Shown here piece by piece: positions 36,252-45,383 of a DNA stretch of 64,000 nt. Below the pieces are notes generated by a model. The model saw nothing but the letters and a program-made list of their open reading frames with translations, was not told where the DNA came from and searched no databases. Both the position numbers and the translations under genes were made by a program. The DNA comes from Indolivaga alginatilytica. Lineage in GTDB: Bacteria; Bacteroidota; Bacteroidia; Bacteroidales; Dysgonomonadaceae. The number at the start of each line of letters is the position of its first letter. The first letter of the stretch is position 1. Location of the stretch: contig NZ_QICL01000006.1 in the NCBI RefSeq assembly GCF_003201355.1, positions 122,418 to 186,417 on the forward strand, read 5' to 3'.

Positions 36252-38636
36252 ATGGACTTTTCAGAAATTCTTATCACAAAAAGAGATGGTAAACAAGAAG
36301 TATTCTCAATAGAGAAAATAAAAAATGCCGTTACCAAATCGTTCAGAGCAAGCAGTATCTCCGACTCGGAACGCGAAATGTATGAGATTTCGTTTGCTGT
36401 TGCCAATGAAATTAAAAAGCCGACTATTACAGTTGAGGAAATACAAGACTTGGTAGAAAAAGAATTGATGAGAAGAAACCCGAAGGCTGCCAAAAAATAT
36501 ATCATATATCGTGAATGGCGCAATGTGGAACGCCATAAGAAAACACACATGAAACATATTATGGACGGGATTGTTTCTATTGAGAAAAACGATGTAAACC
36601 TGAGCAATGCAAATATGTCGGCTCATACTCCGGCAGGACAGATGATGACTTTTGCATCAGAGGTCACAAAGGATTATGCCGAGAAATATCTGGTAAATCC
36701 CGAATATACCCTTGCCCACAAAAACGGAGATATTCACATTCACGACCTCGATTATTACCCGACTAAAACGACTACTTGTATTCAATATGATCTGGATGAT
36801 CTTTTTGAGAAAGGATTCAGAACTAAAAATGGAAGTATCCGCACCCCTCAATCCATACAAAGCTATGCTACGTTGGCTACCATTGTTTTTCAAACCAATC
36901 AGAACGAACAACATGGAGGACAATCTATTCCGGCTTTCGACTTTTTCATGGCAAAGGGTGTATTAAAGTCTTTTCAGAAACATCTGGCTTCCAATATTAC
37001 CTTATTATATCAACTTGAAGATCAAAGCATCAATGAGCAGGATATAAAAAAGACCGTTAAAAGCTTAGTATCAAGCATCAATGTACCCAATAATGAGAAA
37101 GAAGAACTGCTTAAAGCACTCAATATCCAATCGGAAGTACTTAATATAAAGAATCTAAATGCTCTTATTCATCGTTCTGTTGAAACAACCCGAAAGGATA
37201 CTCATCAGGCAATGGAAGCATTTATTCACAACCTCAACACCATGCATTCCAGAGGAGGCAATCAGGTAGTATTCAGTTCTATTAATTACGGAACAGACAG
37301 CTCTCCTGAAGGCAGAATGGTTATTCAAGAATTACTGGCTGCAACAACCGAAGGATTGGGAACGGGCGAAATCCCTGTATTTCCCATACAAATTTTTAAA
37401 GTAAAGAAAGGCGTATCATATAGTGAATCTGATTATGAAACAGCAATCTCCAACTTTGAAGATGCTCTTTCAGGGAAGATAAAATTTGAGTCTCCTAATT
37501 TTGATCTTCTAATTGAGGCTTGCCGTACTACTTCGGTAGCTCTTTTCCCTAACTTTATGTTTTTGGATGCACCTTTCAACTTACACGAAAAATGGAGAGC
37601 CGACGATCCTAAACGATATATGTACGAAACCGCTACAATGGGATGCCGCACCCGTGTATTTGAAAACTTACATGGCGAAAAATCGTCTTTAGGACGGGGT
37701 AATTTGTCTTTTACTTCGCTCAATTTACCTCGTTTGGCTATTGAAGCACATCAGAAAGCTGAGAATTTGTTTCCCGAAAAAGACAAACAAGGAGTACAGG
37801 AAGAGGCTAGGAAAATCCTTTTATCCTCTGTAAGATTGATGTCTGAAATGATTGCCGAACAGTTATATGATCGCTATCAGTATCAACGGACAGCTTTGGC
37901 CAGACAGTTTCCTTTTATGATGGCTAATAATATATGGAAAGGAGGCGATGCCTTAGATTCGAACGAAGAGGTAGGCAATACCATCCAAAGCGGAACTTTG
38001 GGTATTGGGTTTATCGGAGGTCATAATGCAATGGTTGCCATATATGGCGAAGGTCATGCCATTAATAAAAGAGCCTATGATACTCTTTATGATGTTATTC
38101 AGGAAATAAATAAAGTTGCAGAAGAATACAAAGCAAAATACAAATTGAATTACTCTGTATTGGCTACTCCTGCCGAAGGCTTATCGGGCAGATTCACTAA
38201 GATAGATAGAAAGAAATACGGCGTAATTGATGGCGTTACAGATCGTGATTATTACGTAAACTCATTCCATATAGATGTAAAAGAACATATAAAAGTAGCT
38301 GATAAAATTAGATTGGAAGCACCCTTTCATGCAATAACCAAAGGTGGACATATAACATATGTGGAACTGGATGGAGAAGCAAAGAAAAACATATCGGTAA
38401 TACTCAAAATTGTACACCTGATGCATAAAGAGAATATCGGATATGGCTCGATCAATCATCCCGTAGATACTTGCCGAAAATGTGGCTACAAGGGAATGAT
38501 TTATGCAGAATGTCCCTTATGTAAAAGCGAAAACATTACACGCATGCGCCGTATAACCGGATATCTTACAGGAGATTTAGATTCGTGGAACTCAGCAAAA
38601 CAAGCTGAAGAAAAAGACAGAACAAAGCATGTTTAA
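36252..38636 (+). CDS. nrdD: Anaerobic ribonucleoside-triphosphate reductase
   Basis: This 794-residue class III enzyme makes deoxyribonucleotides without oxygen or cobalamin, using a glycyl radical. An N-terminal ATP-cone (about 4-95: ILITKRDGKQEVFSIEKIKNAV) is the allosteric site. The 10-stranded barrel carries HIHDLDYYPTKTTTC and NTMHSRGGNQVVFSS. The C-terminal zinc site has CRKCGYKG and CPLCKS, and the radical glycine is Gly770 in RRITGYLTGD. It lies downstream of a cobalamin riboswitch, so expression should rise when B12 is scarce and a B12-dependent class II reductase (not in the window) would fail. NrdG overlaps its 3' end by 8 bases. Confidence 0.96.
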   Translation: MDFSEILITKRDGKQEVFSIEKIKNAVTKSFRASSISDSEREMYEISFAVANEIKKPTITVEEIQDLVEKELMRRNPKAAKKYIIYREWRNVERHKKTHMKHIMDGIVSIEKNDVNLSNANMSAHTPAGQMMTFASEVTKDYAEKYLVNPEYTLAHKNGDIHIHDLDYYPTKTTTCIQYDLDDLFEKGFRTKNGSIRTPQSIQSYATLATIVFQTNQNEQHGGQSIPAFDFFMAKGVLKSFQKHLASNITLLYQLEDQSINEQDIKKTVKSLVSSINVPNNEKEELLKALNIQSEVLNIKNLNALIHRSVETTRKDTHQAMEAFIHNLNTMHSRGGNQVVFSSINYGTDSSPEGRMVIQELLAATTEGLGTGEIPVFPIQIFKVKKGVSYSESDYETAISNFEDALSGKIKFESPNFDLLIEACRTTSVALFPNFMFLDAPFNLHEKWRADDPKRYMYETATMGCRTRVFENLHGEKSSLGRGNLSFTSLNLPRLAIEAHQKAENLFPEKDKQGVQEEARKILLSSVRLMSEMIAEQLYDRYQYQRTALARQFPFMMANNIWKGGDALDSNEEVGNTIQSGTLGIGFIGGHNAMVAIYGEGHAINKRAYDTLYDVIQEINKVAEEYKAKYKLNYSVLATPAEGLSGRFTKIDRKKYGVIDGVTDRDYYVNSFHIDVKEHIKVADKIRLEAPFHAITKGGHITYVELDGEAKKNISVILKIVHLMHKENIGYGSINHPVDTCRKCGYKGMIYAECPLCKSENITRMRRITGYLTGDLDSWNSAKQAEEKDRTKHV

Positions 38637-39165
38637 AGACTCATTACATATATTGAAGATATACGAAGAAACCATATCCGATGGCGAAGGACTTCGATAT
38701 TCCATCTATCTTTCGGGCTGCAAACATCATTGTAAAGGCTGCCACAATGAAAGTAGCTGGAATCCAAATACAGGAACGCCTCTTTCGAAGGAATGGTTAC
38801 TCGAAATAATAGAAGACATAAATTCGAACCCCTTACTCGATGGCATTACCATTTCAGGAGGAGATCCGTTCTTCTATCCTCAGTCGCTTGTTACCCTCTT
38901 AAAAATATTGAAGGAACAAACAAAGTTAAATATCTGGTGTTACACCGGTTATACTTACGAAGAGATTCTCGCTAAGAAAGAATTACATGCCTGCCTCACC
39001 TACATTGACGTATTGGTAGATGGCAGATTTATGAAAGAGAAGTACTCTCCTTCACTTGCCTTTAGAGGAAGTATCAATCAAAGAATTATAAAATCAAATA
39101 AATTACATCCCTGCAGGGAGAAATATTCTATTATTGATAAAAAGTGTAGCGAACTTCCTGTGTGA
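38629..39165 (+). CDS. nrdG: Anaerobic ribonucleotide reductase activating protein
   Basis: The 178-residue radical-SAM activase makes the glycyl radical on NrdD. The cluster motif CxxxCxxC is Cys31, Cys35 and Cys38 (GCKHHCKGCHN), followed by TISGGDPFFYP for SAM binding. The length fits the family. Translation is coupled to nrdD by an 8-base overlap. The strong terminator at 39183-39218 ends the unit. Confidence 0.96.
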   Translation: MFKDSLHILKIYEETISDGEGLRYSIYLSGCKHHCKGCHNESSWNPNTGTPLSKEWLLEIIEDINSNPLLDGITISGGDPFFYPQSLVTLLKILKEQTKLNIWCYTGYTYEEILAKKELHACLTYIDVLVDGRFMKEKYSPSLAFRGSINQRIIKSNKLHPCREKYSIIDKKCSELPV

Positions 39166-39182
39166 AAAATACCTTTACTTTT

Positions 39183-39218
39183 AAAACAGCCTCTTTACAT
39201 TATTAAAGAGGCTGTTTT
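39183..39218 (+). terminator. Terminator after nrdG
   Basis: AAAACAGCCTCTTTA (39183-39197) pairs with TAAAGAGGCTGTTTT (39204-39218), with a T-rich tail. The remaining stretch to 39489 is AT-rich, and I see no further feature in it. Confidence 0.92.
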
Positions 39219-39488
39219 CTTTTTTTCGAATAAATCCGATACCACTCCAATTTCTATTTCTGATATTGAAATAACCATCAGAATCGACCATCTACCCTCT
39301 GAAAACAGCCGTTTTGTTAACAAATAAAATGAAAAATTACGATCTGTATACCCTCTGCAACATCATTTAAATCTTTTTAGTAGAACGAGCTTATTACGCA
39401 ATAATCTCACTACAAAGAAATAAGTACTTTTATGAAACCTTATAATAATCAACTGAGTAAATAATACTCTCCGCAATAGAATGTTTTT

Positions 39489-40463
39489 ATGAAAAATCAA
39501 CTAAACGATGAACTCGTTTCGGCTATCAAAAATAGTGTGGCAGATGATCAGAATATCGCAAACCTCCTGATGAATATACTGTCTATGGGTAAAGAAGCTG
39601 TTTATAGAAGGCTGAGAGGCGATGTCCCATTCACTTTCGACGAAGTCTCAAAAATATCATCCAAACTATGTATTTCACTCGATAATATTGTAAATATCAA
39701 AAATACAAAGCGTGCATTTTTCGATTTAGATTTGAATATACAACAGCTTACCGATCCCTTAGATCATTATTGTGACAAGCTTGAAAGCTGTATTCTTATG
39801 TTTCAGAAATTGCATAAATGCGAAAATTCGACTGCCCGACTGGCTATAAACAGCCTTCCTTATATGTTTTATCTGCCTTTTCCACATATTGCAAAATTTC
39901 GTTTATACAGATGGCTCTACCAGCTGGAGGTAATCTCTACTATCGGTTCATACGAAGAAATGAGAGTTCCTCAAAAAGTTTCGGATATCGAGAAAAGGTT
40001 TGTTGCCGAACAACGCTACATTGCAGATACTACGTTTATAATGGATCAAAACGTATTCAAGTCTTTCATAAGCGATGTAAACTACTTTTACAAGCTGAAT
40101 TTATTATCGAACAATGATGTTCATCTCATACAAAACGAGTTATTGGAACTGATTTCCAACCTAGAAACGGTAGCAGCTACGGGTACTCAGAAAACCGGCA
40201 CAAAGATAAACCTCTATGTATCTAATATAGATATAGAATCGTCGTACCTGCATTTCGAATGCGACAACTGCGAAAATAGTTTCTTAAGGGTATTCTCTAT
40301 TAATATTATGGATTCGCAGAATCCTACTATATGCAGCATCCAAAAAGAATGGATAGACTCTCTAAAGAGATACTCTACACTAATCTCGGTAAGTGGCGAA
40401 ATACAACGAACTGAATTTTTCAACATGCAAAGAGAACTGACTCTCAAAATGGGATGTTTTTGA
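39489..40463 (+). CDS. Putative HTH transcriptional regulator (324 aa)
   Basis: Residues about 20-70 look like a helix-turn-helix of the XRE-like kind (LLMNILSMGKEAVYRRLRGD, FTFDEVSKISSKLCISLDNIV). The remaining 250 residues are mainly helical without a domain I know, and contain Cys in CDNCEN near 262-267. Similar long HTH proteins with unrecognised C-terminal halves are common in Bacteroidales. It has no partner gene and ends at a hairpin terminator. Target genes are unknown. Confidence 0.7.
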   Translation: MKNQLNDELVSAIKNSVADDQNIANLLMNILSMGKEAVYRRLRGDVPFTFDEVSKISSKLCISLDNIVNIKNTKRAFFDLDLNIQQLTDPLDHYCDKLESCILMFQKLHKCENSTARLAINSLPYMFYLPFPHIAKFRLYRWLYQLEVISTIGSYEEMRVPQKVSDIEKRFVAEQRYIADTTFIMDQNVFKSFISDVNYFYKLNLLSNNDVHLIQNELLELISNLETVAATGTQKTGTKINLYVSNIDIESSYLHFECDNCENSFLRVFSINIMDSQNPTICSIQKEWIDSLKRYSTLISVSGEIQRTEFFNMQRELTLKMGCF

Positions 40464-40502
40464 AAAGATAAAACCTATTTATTATTTATACATATCAATT
40501 TC

Positions 40503-40540
40503 AGGAAAAGCCCAAGTCAGAATGATTTAGGCTTTTTCCT
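40503..40540 (+). terminator. Terminator after the HTH gene
   Basis: AGGAAAAGCC pairs with GGCTTTTTCCT, and an inner stem AA-TCA/TGA-TT extends the hairpin. Confidence 0.8.
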
Positions 40541-40689
40541 TATAAAAAATGGAGATATAGAAATGGATTCTCAGCCCTTTCAAAATTCAAAACAAATATT
40601 ATACATTTTGTGCTTTAACATGCAAATCGAAACATGGCAATTTAGCAACACGATATAAGACAAAAATCAGCTCTATAATGCTTTATCTG

Positions 40690-40723
40690 TTGCATTTATT
40701 TAGGACGTTCTTCTATAACTTTG
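40690..40723 (+). promoter_or_regulatory. Promoter of an orphan small RNA
   Basis: TTG at 40690-40692 and a perfect -7 box TAACTTTG at 40716-40723, 23 bases apart. The spacing is slightly long. No ORF of useful length follows before the terminator at 40892-40916. Confidence 0.55.
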
Positions 40724-40730
40724 CCTATGT

Positions 40731-40916
40731 AATTATTGCACAGAGTTTCATTATTGACATTGATTCCTTAAATCTAATTATCCTTTTACCTATGACAAAC
40801 ATTGGAATTAATAGTACAGAGTCTAGCCAACTCTGGCTTGTGTAGTTTTGTAAAGTTTCTGTTAAGGATAAAGAGTCTTCGAAGTGATTTCGAGGGCTTT
40901 TTTCATTTTCTTTATC
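40731..40916 (+). ncRNA. Candidate orphan small RNA, about 180 nt
   Basis: The stretch runs from the promoter to a terminator formed by AGTCTTCGAA and TTCGAGGGCT (ten pairs with G-U) followed by TTTTTT. Within it TTATCCTT (about 40779) can pair with AAGGATAA (about 40864), TTGATTCC with GGAATTAA, and CAGAGT with ACTCTG. I do not recognise the family; a 6S-type or other housekeeping RNA is possible. The start coordinate is an estimate. Confidence 0.45.
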
Positions 40917-41243
40917 TTCTTATTACTGGCAGGAAGTAAATATTACTTCATAAGTAGTTCCTTTATTTTATTGTTTATGTACATATATGCTACAGTCAAG
41001 GTGTTCGTAAATTTGTTTATCTTATTTAATATTATCTTAAATCCTTCTTCCTATTGATGAATTCTGATCTTGATAAAAGCTGATTTTATCTTTTAAATCA
41101 CTCCTGTTTCTACCCTTTTGTTATAAAAAAGCTAATTTTTAAGTTAATATCGTTTATTCTTTTTCGAATTGTCAACAAAGATAAAGGAACGTTGTTATAT
41201 AAGGTATTAAGATTCGTAATACTAATTTAATATTTTTTTGATT

Positions 41244-41813
41244 ATGAAAAAGCTAATTCTATTCGCTATACTTCTGTTAGGTACAGGCATAGCAAACGCG
41301 CAAATAGGCAAAGGAAATGTGTTGATGGGGGGTGATCTTGCTAACCTAAACATCAACTTTAGTAACCAAACAAGCTTTCAAATAACACCTAGAGCTGCTT
41401 GGTTTATTGAAGATGGATTGGCTGTTGGTGCTTACGGGCAGTTTGGTTTTAATCATATTAACGGTCAAGATGGTAATACTTACACCTATGGAGTTGGACC
41501 TTTGGCTCGTTATTTTGTTAACCTTAAAGAGTTGCCTTCACTTGGACAAACAAAATTCTTTGTTGAAGGTAGTGTCGGTTTCGAAGGTGCAAATAACACA
41601 GTTAATAATTCACACACCAATGGTATGGGATTTGGATTCGGACCCGGTATCTCTTATTTTATTACACCTTCAGTTGGTGTTGAGGCATTATTAAAATACA
41701 ATGGTATTGTTGGATTTGGTTCTACAACATACACCAATGGTCTTTCTTTAGGAATTGGATTCCAGATTTATTTGCCTTCTAAGAAAATGATAAAAGAGAT
41801 TAAATCTCTCTAA
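41244..41813 (+). CDS. Outer-membrane beta-barrel protein (189 aa)
   Basis: The ATG at 41244 gives 189 residues with a signal peptide (FAILLLGTGIANAQ); the frame extends two codons upstream through a TTG. The mature protein is short, Gly-rich and strand-forming (AVGAYGQFGFN, TYGVGPLARYFV, FFVEGSVGFEG, GFGFGPGISYFIT, VGVEALLKYNG, GLSLGIGFQIYL), typical of an eight-stranded barrel of the OmpW/OmpX-like or outer membrane beta-barrel class. The C-terminus extends past the last strand. No partner gene; two hairpins follow. The 320-base AT-rich stretch between the orphan RNA terminator and this gene shows nothing else. Confidence 0.78.
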   Translation: MKKLILFAILLLGTGIANAQIGKGNVLMGGDLANLNINFSNQTSFQITPRAAWFIEDGLAVGAYGQFGFNHINGQDGNTYTYGVGPLARYFVNLKELPSLGQTKFFVEGSVGFEGANNTVNNSHTNGMGFGFGPGISYFITPSVGVEALLKYNGIVGFGSTTYTNGLSLGIGFQIYLPSKKMIKEIKSL

Positions 41814-41860
41814 AAGCATTTCCTTTTTTTGACGATTATATAAACGAGATAAAATAAAAT

Positions 41861-41900
41861 AAGAGGAGCTTCTTTATTACGGAGGCTTCTCTTTTTTTAT
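41861..41900 (+). terminator. Terminator after the beta-barrel gene
   Basis: AAGAGGAGCTTC pairs fully with GAGGCTTCTCTT (41882-41893) using G-U pairs, and a T-run follows. Confidence 0.8.
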
Positions 41901-41920
41901 ATTGTGTCTGAATTTGGCAC

Positions 41921-41962
41921 AAAAAAAGGGTTGATTAGCATTTGCTGGTCAGCCCTTTTTCT
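41921..41962 (-). terminator. Terminator of the YjdM-like gene
   Basis: AAAAAGGGTTGATTAGCA and TGCTGGTCAGCCCTTTTT form a long stem with a tiny loop. The minus-strand T-run after it fits the end of the convergent gene. Confidence 0.75.
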
Positions 41963-41985
41963 GTAATTATGAGTGGATTGTTTTA

Positions 41986-42318
41986 TTATCCTTTCTTGAG
42001 GAAACAAGTTTTGAGAACAATACTCGAACCATCGATTTTGCAATCTACCTCTTCGGGATTTTCTGTCAATCTGATGCTTTTTACTTTTGTACCTCTTTTT
42101 ATAACCATCGATGAGCCTCTTACTTTAAGGTCTTTAATTACCGTTACAGCATCGCCGTCTATAAGTTCTGCTCCGTTACTATCTCGTGGTGTGTCGTCTG
42201 CTTCTACATCATTGCCATCGGTAGACCATTCGTTACTGCAATCAGGACAGATGTATACTGTTCCGTCGAAATACGTATTTTCCATGTCACACTGCGGACA
42301 ATTAGGTGTTTCTGCCAT
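41986..42318 (-). CDS. Zinc ribbon YjdM/PhnA-like protein (110 aa)
   Basis: An N-terminal zinc ribbon (NCPQCDMENTYFDGTVYICPDCSNEW, Cys at 7, 10, 24 and 27) precedes a small SH3-like beta barrel (LIDGDAVTVIKDLKVRGSS, VIKRGTKVKSIRL). This is the arrangement of the YjdM family, formerly called PhnA but distinct from phosphonoacetate hydrolase. The molecular role is not established. The gene is isolated. Confidence 0.88.
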   Translation of the reverse strand: MAETPNCPQCDMENTYFDGTVYICPDCSNEWSTDGNDVEADDTPRDSNGAELIDGDAVTVIKDLKVRGSSMVIKRGTKVKSIRLTENPEEVDCKIDGSSIVLKTCFLKKG

Positions 42319-42580
42319 TCTTTTAAAGTTTTATTTATAAGATAATGAATTACAAATATACGGCAAAAGGGAATAGAAGGCAAATCATAGTTGTTTTTCG
42401 ATTGTTCAATGATATAGATAACATGGATAAATTGTTTTTTTTGTTGTATTTGAAAATGTCTATCCATATTTAATTATAATAAGGTGTTGCTTCTTGTGCG
42501 TTTTAATATTTAAAGAGTCTTGTGTGGCTGCACAAGTGAAAAATATAGATGTAGTCTATTGGAGTCAAGAGTGGATTTTT

Positions 42581-42609
42581 TTGAATGAAAAGAATAATAT
42601 ATATCTTTG
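42581..42609 (+). promoter_or_regulatory. Promoter of secreted module 1
   Basis: TTG at 42581-42583 and the -7 box TATCTTTG at 42602-42609, 18 bases apart. The resulting leader to the start at 42864 is about 250 bases, unusually long, and resembles the leader at 45384-45800. Confidence 0.65.
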
Positions 42610-42613
42610 TAGT

Positions 42614-42760
42614 GTTAAATAGCTTTTGTAGAAAGAATGACAACGACATCTTAAAGAAAGTAGCCTAACTGGCAACAATTAAAATAAGATTAATTGTTTG
42701 CGTCCTCTTATGTTAAAATATAAAGAGTTTAATTGATTTTGTCTGAATTTATTTGGATAG
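42614..42760 (+). other. Long 5' leader of module 1, homologous to the leader of module 2
   Basis: Words shared in order with 45384-45530 include GGCTTTT/AGCTTTTGTAG, AATGACAACgAca, TCTTATGTTAA and then ATTTTGTC. The promoter boxes are at equivalent positions. No ORF or riboswitch class is recognised. Confidence 0.5.
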
Positions 42761-42863
42761 ATTTAGTATTTGGTTCTTTTGTTCGATTGTGCATACAATA
42801 GCAGTTAGTCTTCAACGTTTTTTCAGCTATTTATTTTTCACCCTAATTTTAAATAAGGATACT

Positions 42864-43514
42864 ATGAAAAAAATATTTTTATCGCTAGGCTTATTTTTAT
42901 GTGCAGGTGTAGTTGCCTTTGCCCAAGTTGGAGTAAACACTGTCGATCCGAAAGTTTCGTTGGATGTTCAGGCATTTAATACCGATGCTACTACTGCCGA
43001 AGGTTTTATGGCTCCCCGTCTTACATTGGCTCAGCTAGCTTCTAAAGATGGTAAATATCTGGCTGCTCAAACTGGTACTATCGTTTATATAACAGATATA
43101 GCGGGTACAACCACTCCCAAAACGGTGAAAGTGACACAGGCCGGTTACTACTATTTTGATGGCACTATATGGCGATCGGTAGGGTCGGGTGCCGGCTTGC
43201 AGTTTTTTTATATGCCGCCTTTTAATTTGCCTATAACCACTGTTGCCAATAATGTAACTTTCGACTTGTATGCTGAATATAAGAAACAGTTCACCAAAAC
43301 CGGTAACTCTACTTATGTAAGTAGTAACACGGCTTTGGCTGCTATACCCAATTTATACACTGCCGATAAGCTCGATTATGTGGTAACCTATTATGACAAT
43401 ACGGTTGTTAAAGTGAATAGTATATCGGCTGCCGGAGTACTTAACTATAATGTTCTTAAAACCGAAATTGATGCCGGATCATTTATTACTATCATATTGG
43501 TCGTAAAGGAATGA
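42864..43514 (+). CDS. Secreted protein of module 1, tail-fibre/adhesin-like N-terminus
   Basis: The start at 42864 (MKKIFLSLGLFLCAGVVAFAQ) gives 216 residues and a clean signal peptide; the frame is open 37 codons earlier, but those would lie in the leader. The mature N-terminus VGVNTVDPKVSLDVQ followed by GFMAPRLTLAQ is the pattern of Bacteroidota surface proteins with phage-fibre-like heads. The C-terminal segment KLDYVVTYYDNTVVKV with SAAGVLNYNV is shared with the protein at 45801. It is followed 4 bases later by the large protein at 43519. Confidence 0.75.
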   Translation: MKKIFLSLGLFLCAGVVAFAQVGVNTVDPKVSLDVQAFNTDATTAEGFMAPRLTLAQLASKDGKYLAAQTGTIVYITDIAGTTTPKTVKVTQAGYYYFDGTIWRSVGSGAGLQFFYMPPFNLPITTVANNVTFDLYAEYKKQFTKTGNSTYVSSNTALAAIPNLYTADKLDYVVTYYDNTVVKVNSISAAGVLNYNVLKTEIDAGSFITIILVVKE

Positions 43515-43518
43515 GGCT

Positions 43519-45027
43519 ATGAATAGAGTGATGAGAAAAATAGGTGTGTTGAGTGTCTTGTTTATAGTCTGTTTAGGTGTAAAAGCACAAAAAGAGATTT
43601 ATAACTGGCATTTTGGTACCAGTTGCGGTATAACTTGGAATTCAACCCGCGATCTTTTAGCTACAGGTTTGTTTGGTACGGGTGATGTGATATTGAAGGG
43701 TTTACCTACTAACTTAGTCGGGTCTAAAATTTCGGCGAGCGAAGGATGTTTTAGTCTCTCAGATACCGACGGTAATTTGTTGTTTTATTCGGATGGTAGA
43801 ACGGTATGGAACAAAGAAAACGTGCAGATGCCTCAAGGCAGTGGTTTATTGGGAGACGCATCATCAGCCCAAGCCGGTATTGTATTGCCTTATCCGGGCA
43901 GTATAACCAAATATATAGTAGCCACAGTAGGACAACAGGGTGCCGGTAATGCAGCATACTCTGTTGTAGATATGACAACAAACCCCTTAGGTGAAGTTAT
44001 GGCTGCATACAAGAATATCAGGTTTCAAGGAGCAATGGGTACTACCAGTGAGACTATCACATCTATCCGCCATTCCAACAGGCGCGATTATTGGGTGATT
44101 GCTCCGGGTGTGGGTAGTCCGGCTTATCTGAATGCCTGGTTGATGACTGATGTCGGTGCAGCTGCTCAACCCGTAATCTCAGAAGTGCCCGGAGCTGTAA
44201 CTTCTCTGTCAGCAGGAGGTTATCTGAAGATTACTCCCGATGGAAAAACTTTTGTTTGGGGAAGTAATACCAGTGGTAAACTTGTATTTGGCGACTTTAA
44301 CAATACAACAGGAGAGTGTACCAATATTAGAATGATCTCAATGGGTAATCCCTACGGTGTTGAATTCTCGGTATCAATGAACTATTTGTACATTGGTACA
44401 GTTACGGGATTAGCTGTTTTCGATTTCAAAGCGCTGCTTGCGGCTGCCGATCCTACTAAAGTTCTACCAAAAACTTATGTGATTGGAGGATCAAGTGTAC
44501 GTGCTGTGCAGTTAGGACCCGATGGTCGGATGTATATTCCTGCTCGTAGCAGTAAATCTCTGACTGTAATTGATAATCCCGAAGAGGGGGATAATTTGAG
44601 GATATATCAGCTCCCTGCCGATTTTTTAACGGGAACTGCTCAGTTTGGTTTACCCTCTTTTGCTGCTTCGTGGTTTAGAGTGGCAATAGACGGGAATAAA
44701 ACACCTTGTATTGACGGTGAAGCCGACTATTCAACTGTGATTAACTATTCGATAGCAGATTCAAGGTATGATAACTTAAGATATTTTGAATGGAATTGGG
44801 GAGACGGTTCACCTGTCGAAAAAGATTATAATGTTTCGGTAGGTGCAAATCAATATCGTACACATGTTTATAGATCAGGTGGAGTGCAAACACTTACTGT
44901 AACTCCTTATGTTGAAAATTCTCCGGGGGTATTCACTCCTTTAATCAATTCGAGTAGTATAGTAATAAATCCCCGATCTTGTTTTTTACCAGTGAATCCG
45001 CATCTGCATTCAAATTTTAAGAAATAA
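43519..45027 (+). CDS. Large secreted protein of module 1 with beta-propeller and PKD-like domain
   Basis: The 502-residue protein has a signal peptide (VLFIVCLGVKAQ). The body opens NWHFGTSCGITWNST and contains ISASEGCFSLSDTDGNLLFYSDGRTVWNK, repeats with a WD40-like propeller character common in PKD-type surface proteins. Residues about 390-485 fit a PKD domain (YFEWNWGDGSPVEKDY, THVYRSGGVQTLTV). The end is SCFLPVNPHLHSNFKK; the protein at 46475 ends in a related VNPNLRMRVPM. It presumably acts at the cell surface with its small partner. The function is unknown. Confidence 0.78.
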   Translation: MNRVMRKIGVLSVLFIVCLGVKAQKEIYNWHFGTSCGITWNSTRDLLATGLFGTGDVILKGLPTNLVGSKISASEGCFSLSDTDGNLLFYSDGRTVWNKENVQMPQGSGLLGDASSAQAGIVLPYPGSITKYIVATVGQQGAGNAAYSVVDMTTNPLGEVMAAYKNIRFQGAMGTTSETITSIRHSNRRDYWVIAPGVGSPAYLNAWLMTDVGAAAQPVISEVPGAVTSLSAGGYLKITPDGKTFVWGSNTSGKLVFGDFNNTTGECTNIRMISMGNPYGVEFSVSMNYLYIGTVTGLAVFDFKALLAAADPTKVLPKTYVIGGSSVRAVQLGPDGRMYIPARSSKSLTVIDNPEEGDNLRIYQLPADFLTGTAQFGLPSFAASWFRVAIDGNKTPCIDGEADYSTVINYSIADSRYDNLRYFEWNWGDGSPVEKDYNVSVGANQYRTHVYRSGGVQTLTVTPYVENSPGVFTPLINSSSIVINPRSCFLPVNPHLHSNFKK

Positions 45028-45035
45028 ATATAGAT

Positions 45036-45082
45036 GAATTAATTTAGAGAAGAGAATGTAAATATCTTCTTTAAATTAATTC
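45036..45082 (+). terminator. Terminator after module 1
   Basis: GAATTAATTTAGAGAAGA pairs nearly perfectly with TCTTCTTTAAATTAATTC; a T-rich stretch follows. Confidence 0.75.
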
Positions 45083-45352
45083 GTTTTATAGATTCTGTGA
45101 TTAGATAATAACTTTTTGTTTTTTCTCTATTCTCTCTTCTTTCTTTTTGGTGTTTTACAATAAGGTCTATTTCTGGAATATTTATGCAGTTTATTAGAGA
45201 TTATTAGATATAGATGAATATTTATTCCTTTTTATTCGATTCTTTTTGTATTAATATTTACTATTTGTATTTGATTATTAATTAGTTAGTTCTGATTTCT
45301 TCTTAATTTATTAAAAATAAAATGTTACTTTTTTAATACGGTATGGAGTATT

Positions 45353-45383
45353 TTGGGTAATCATAAATAACTTCATATATTTG
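45353..45383 (+). promoter_or_regulatory. Promoter of secreted module 2
   Basis: TTG at 45353-45355 and the -7 box TATATTTG at 45376-45383, 20 bases apart. The leader to 45801 is about 420 bases. Confidence 0.65.

Noticed and set aside
41407..41694. Second plus frame of 95 codons inside the beta-barrel gene
   Set aside because: It is a Leu/Val-rich frame shifted from the real barrel frame, which has the signal peptide and strand pattern.
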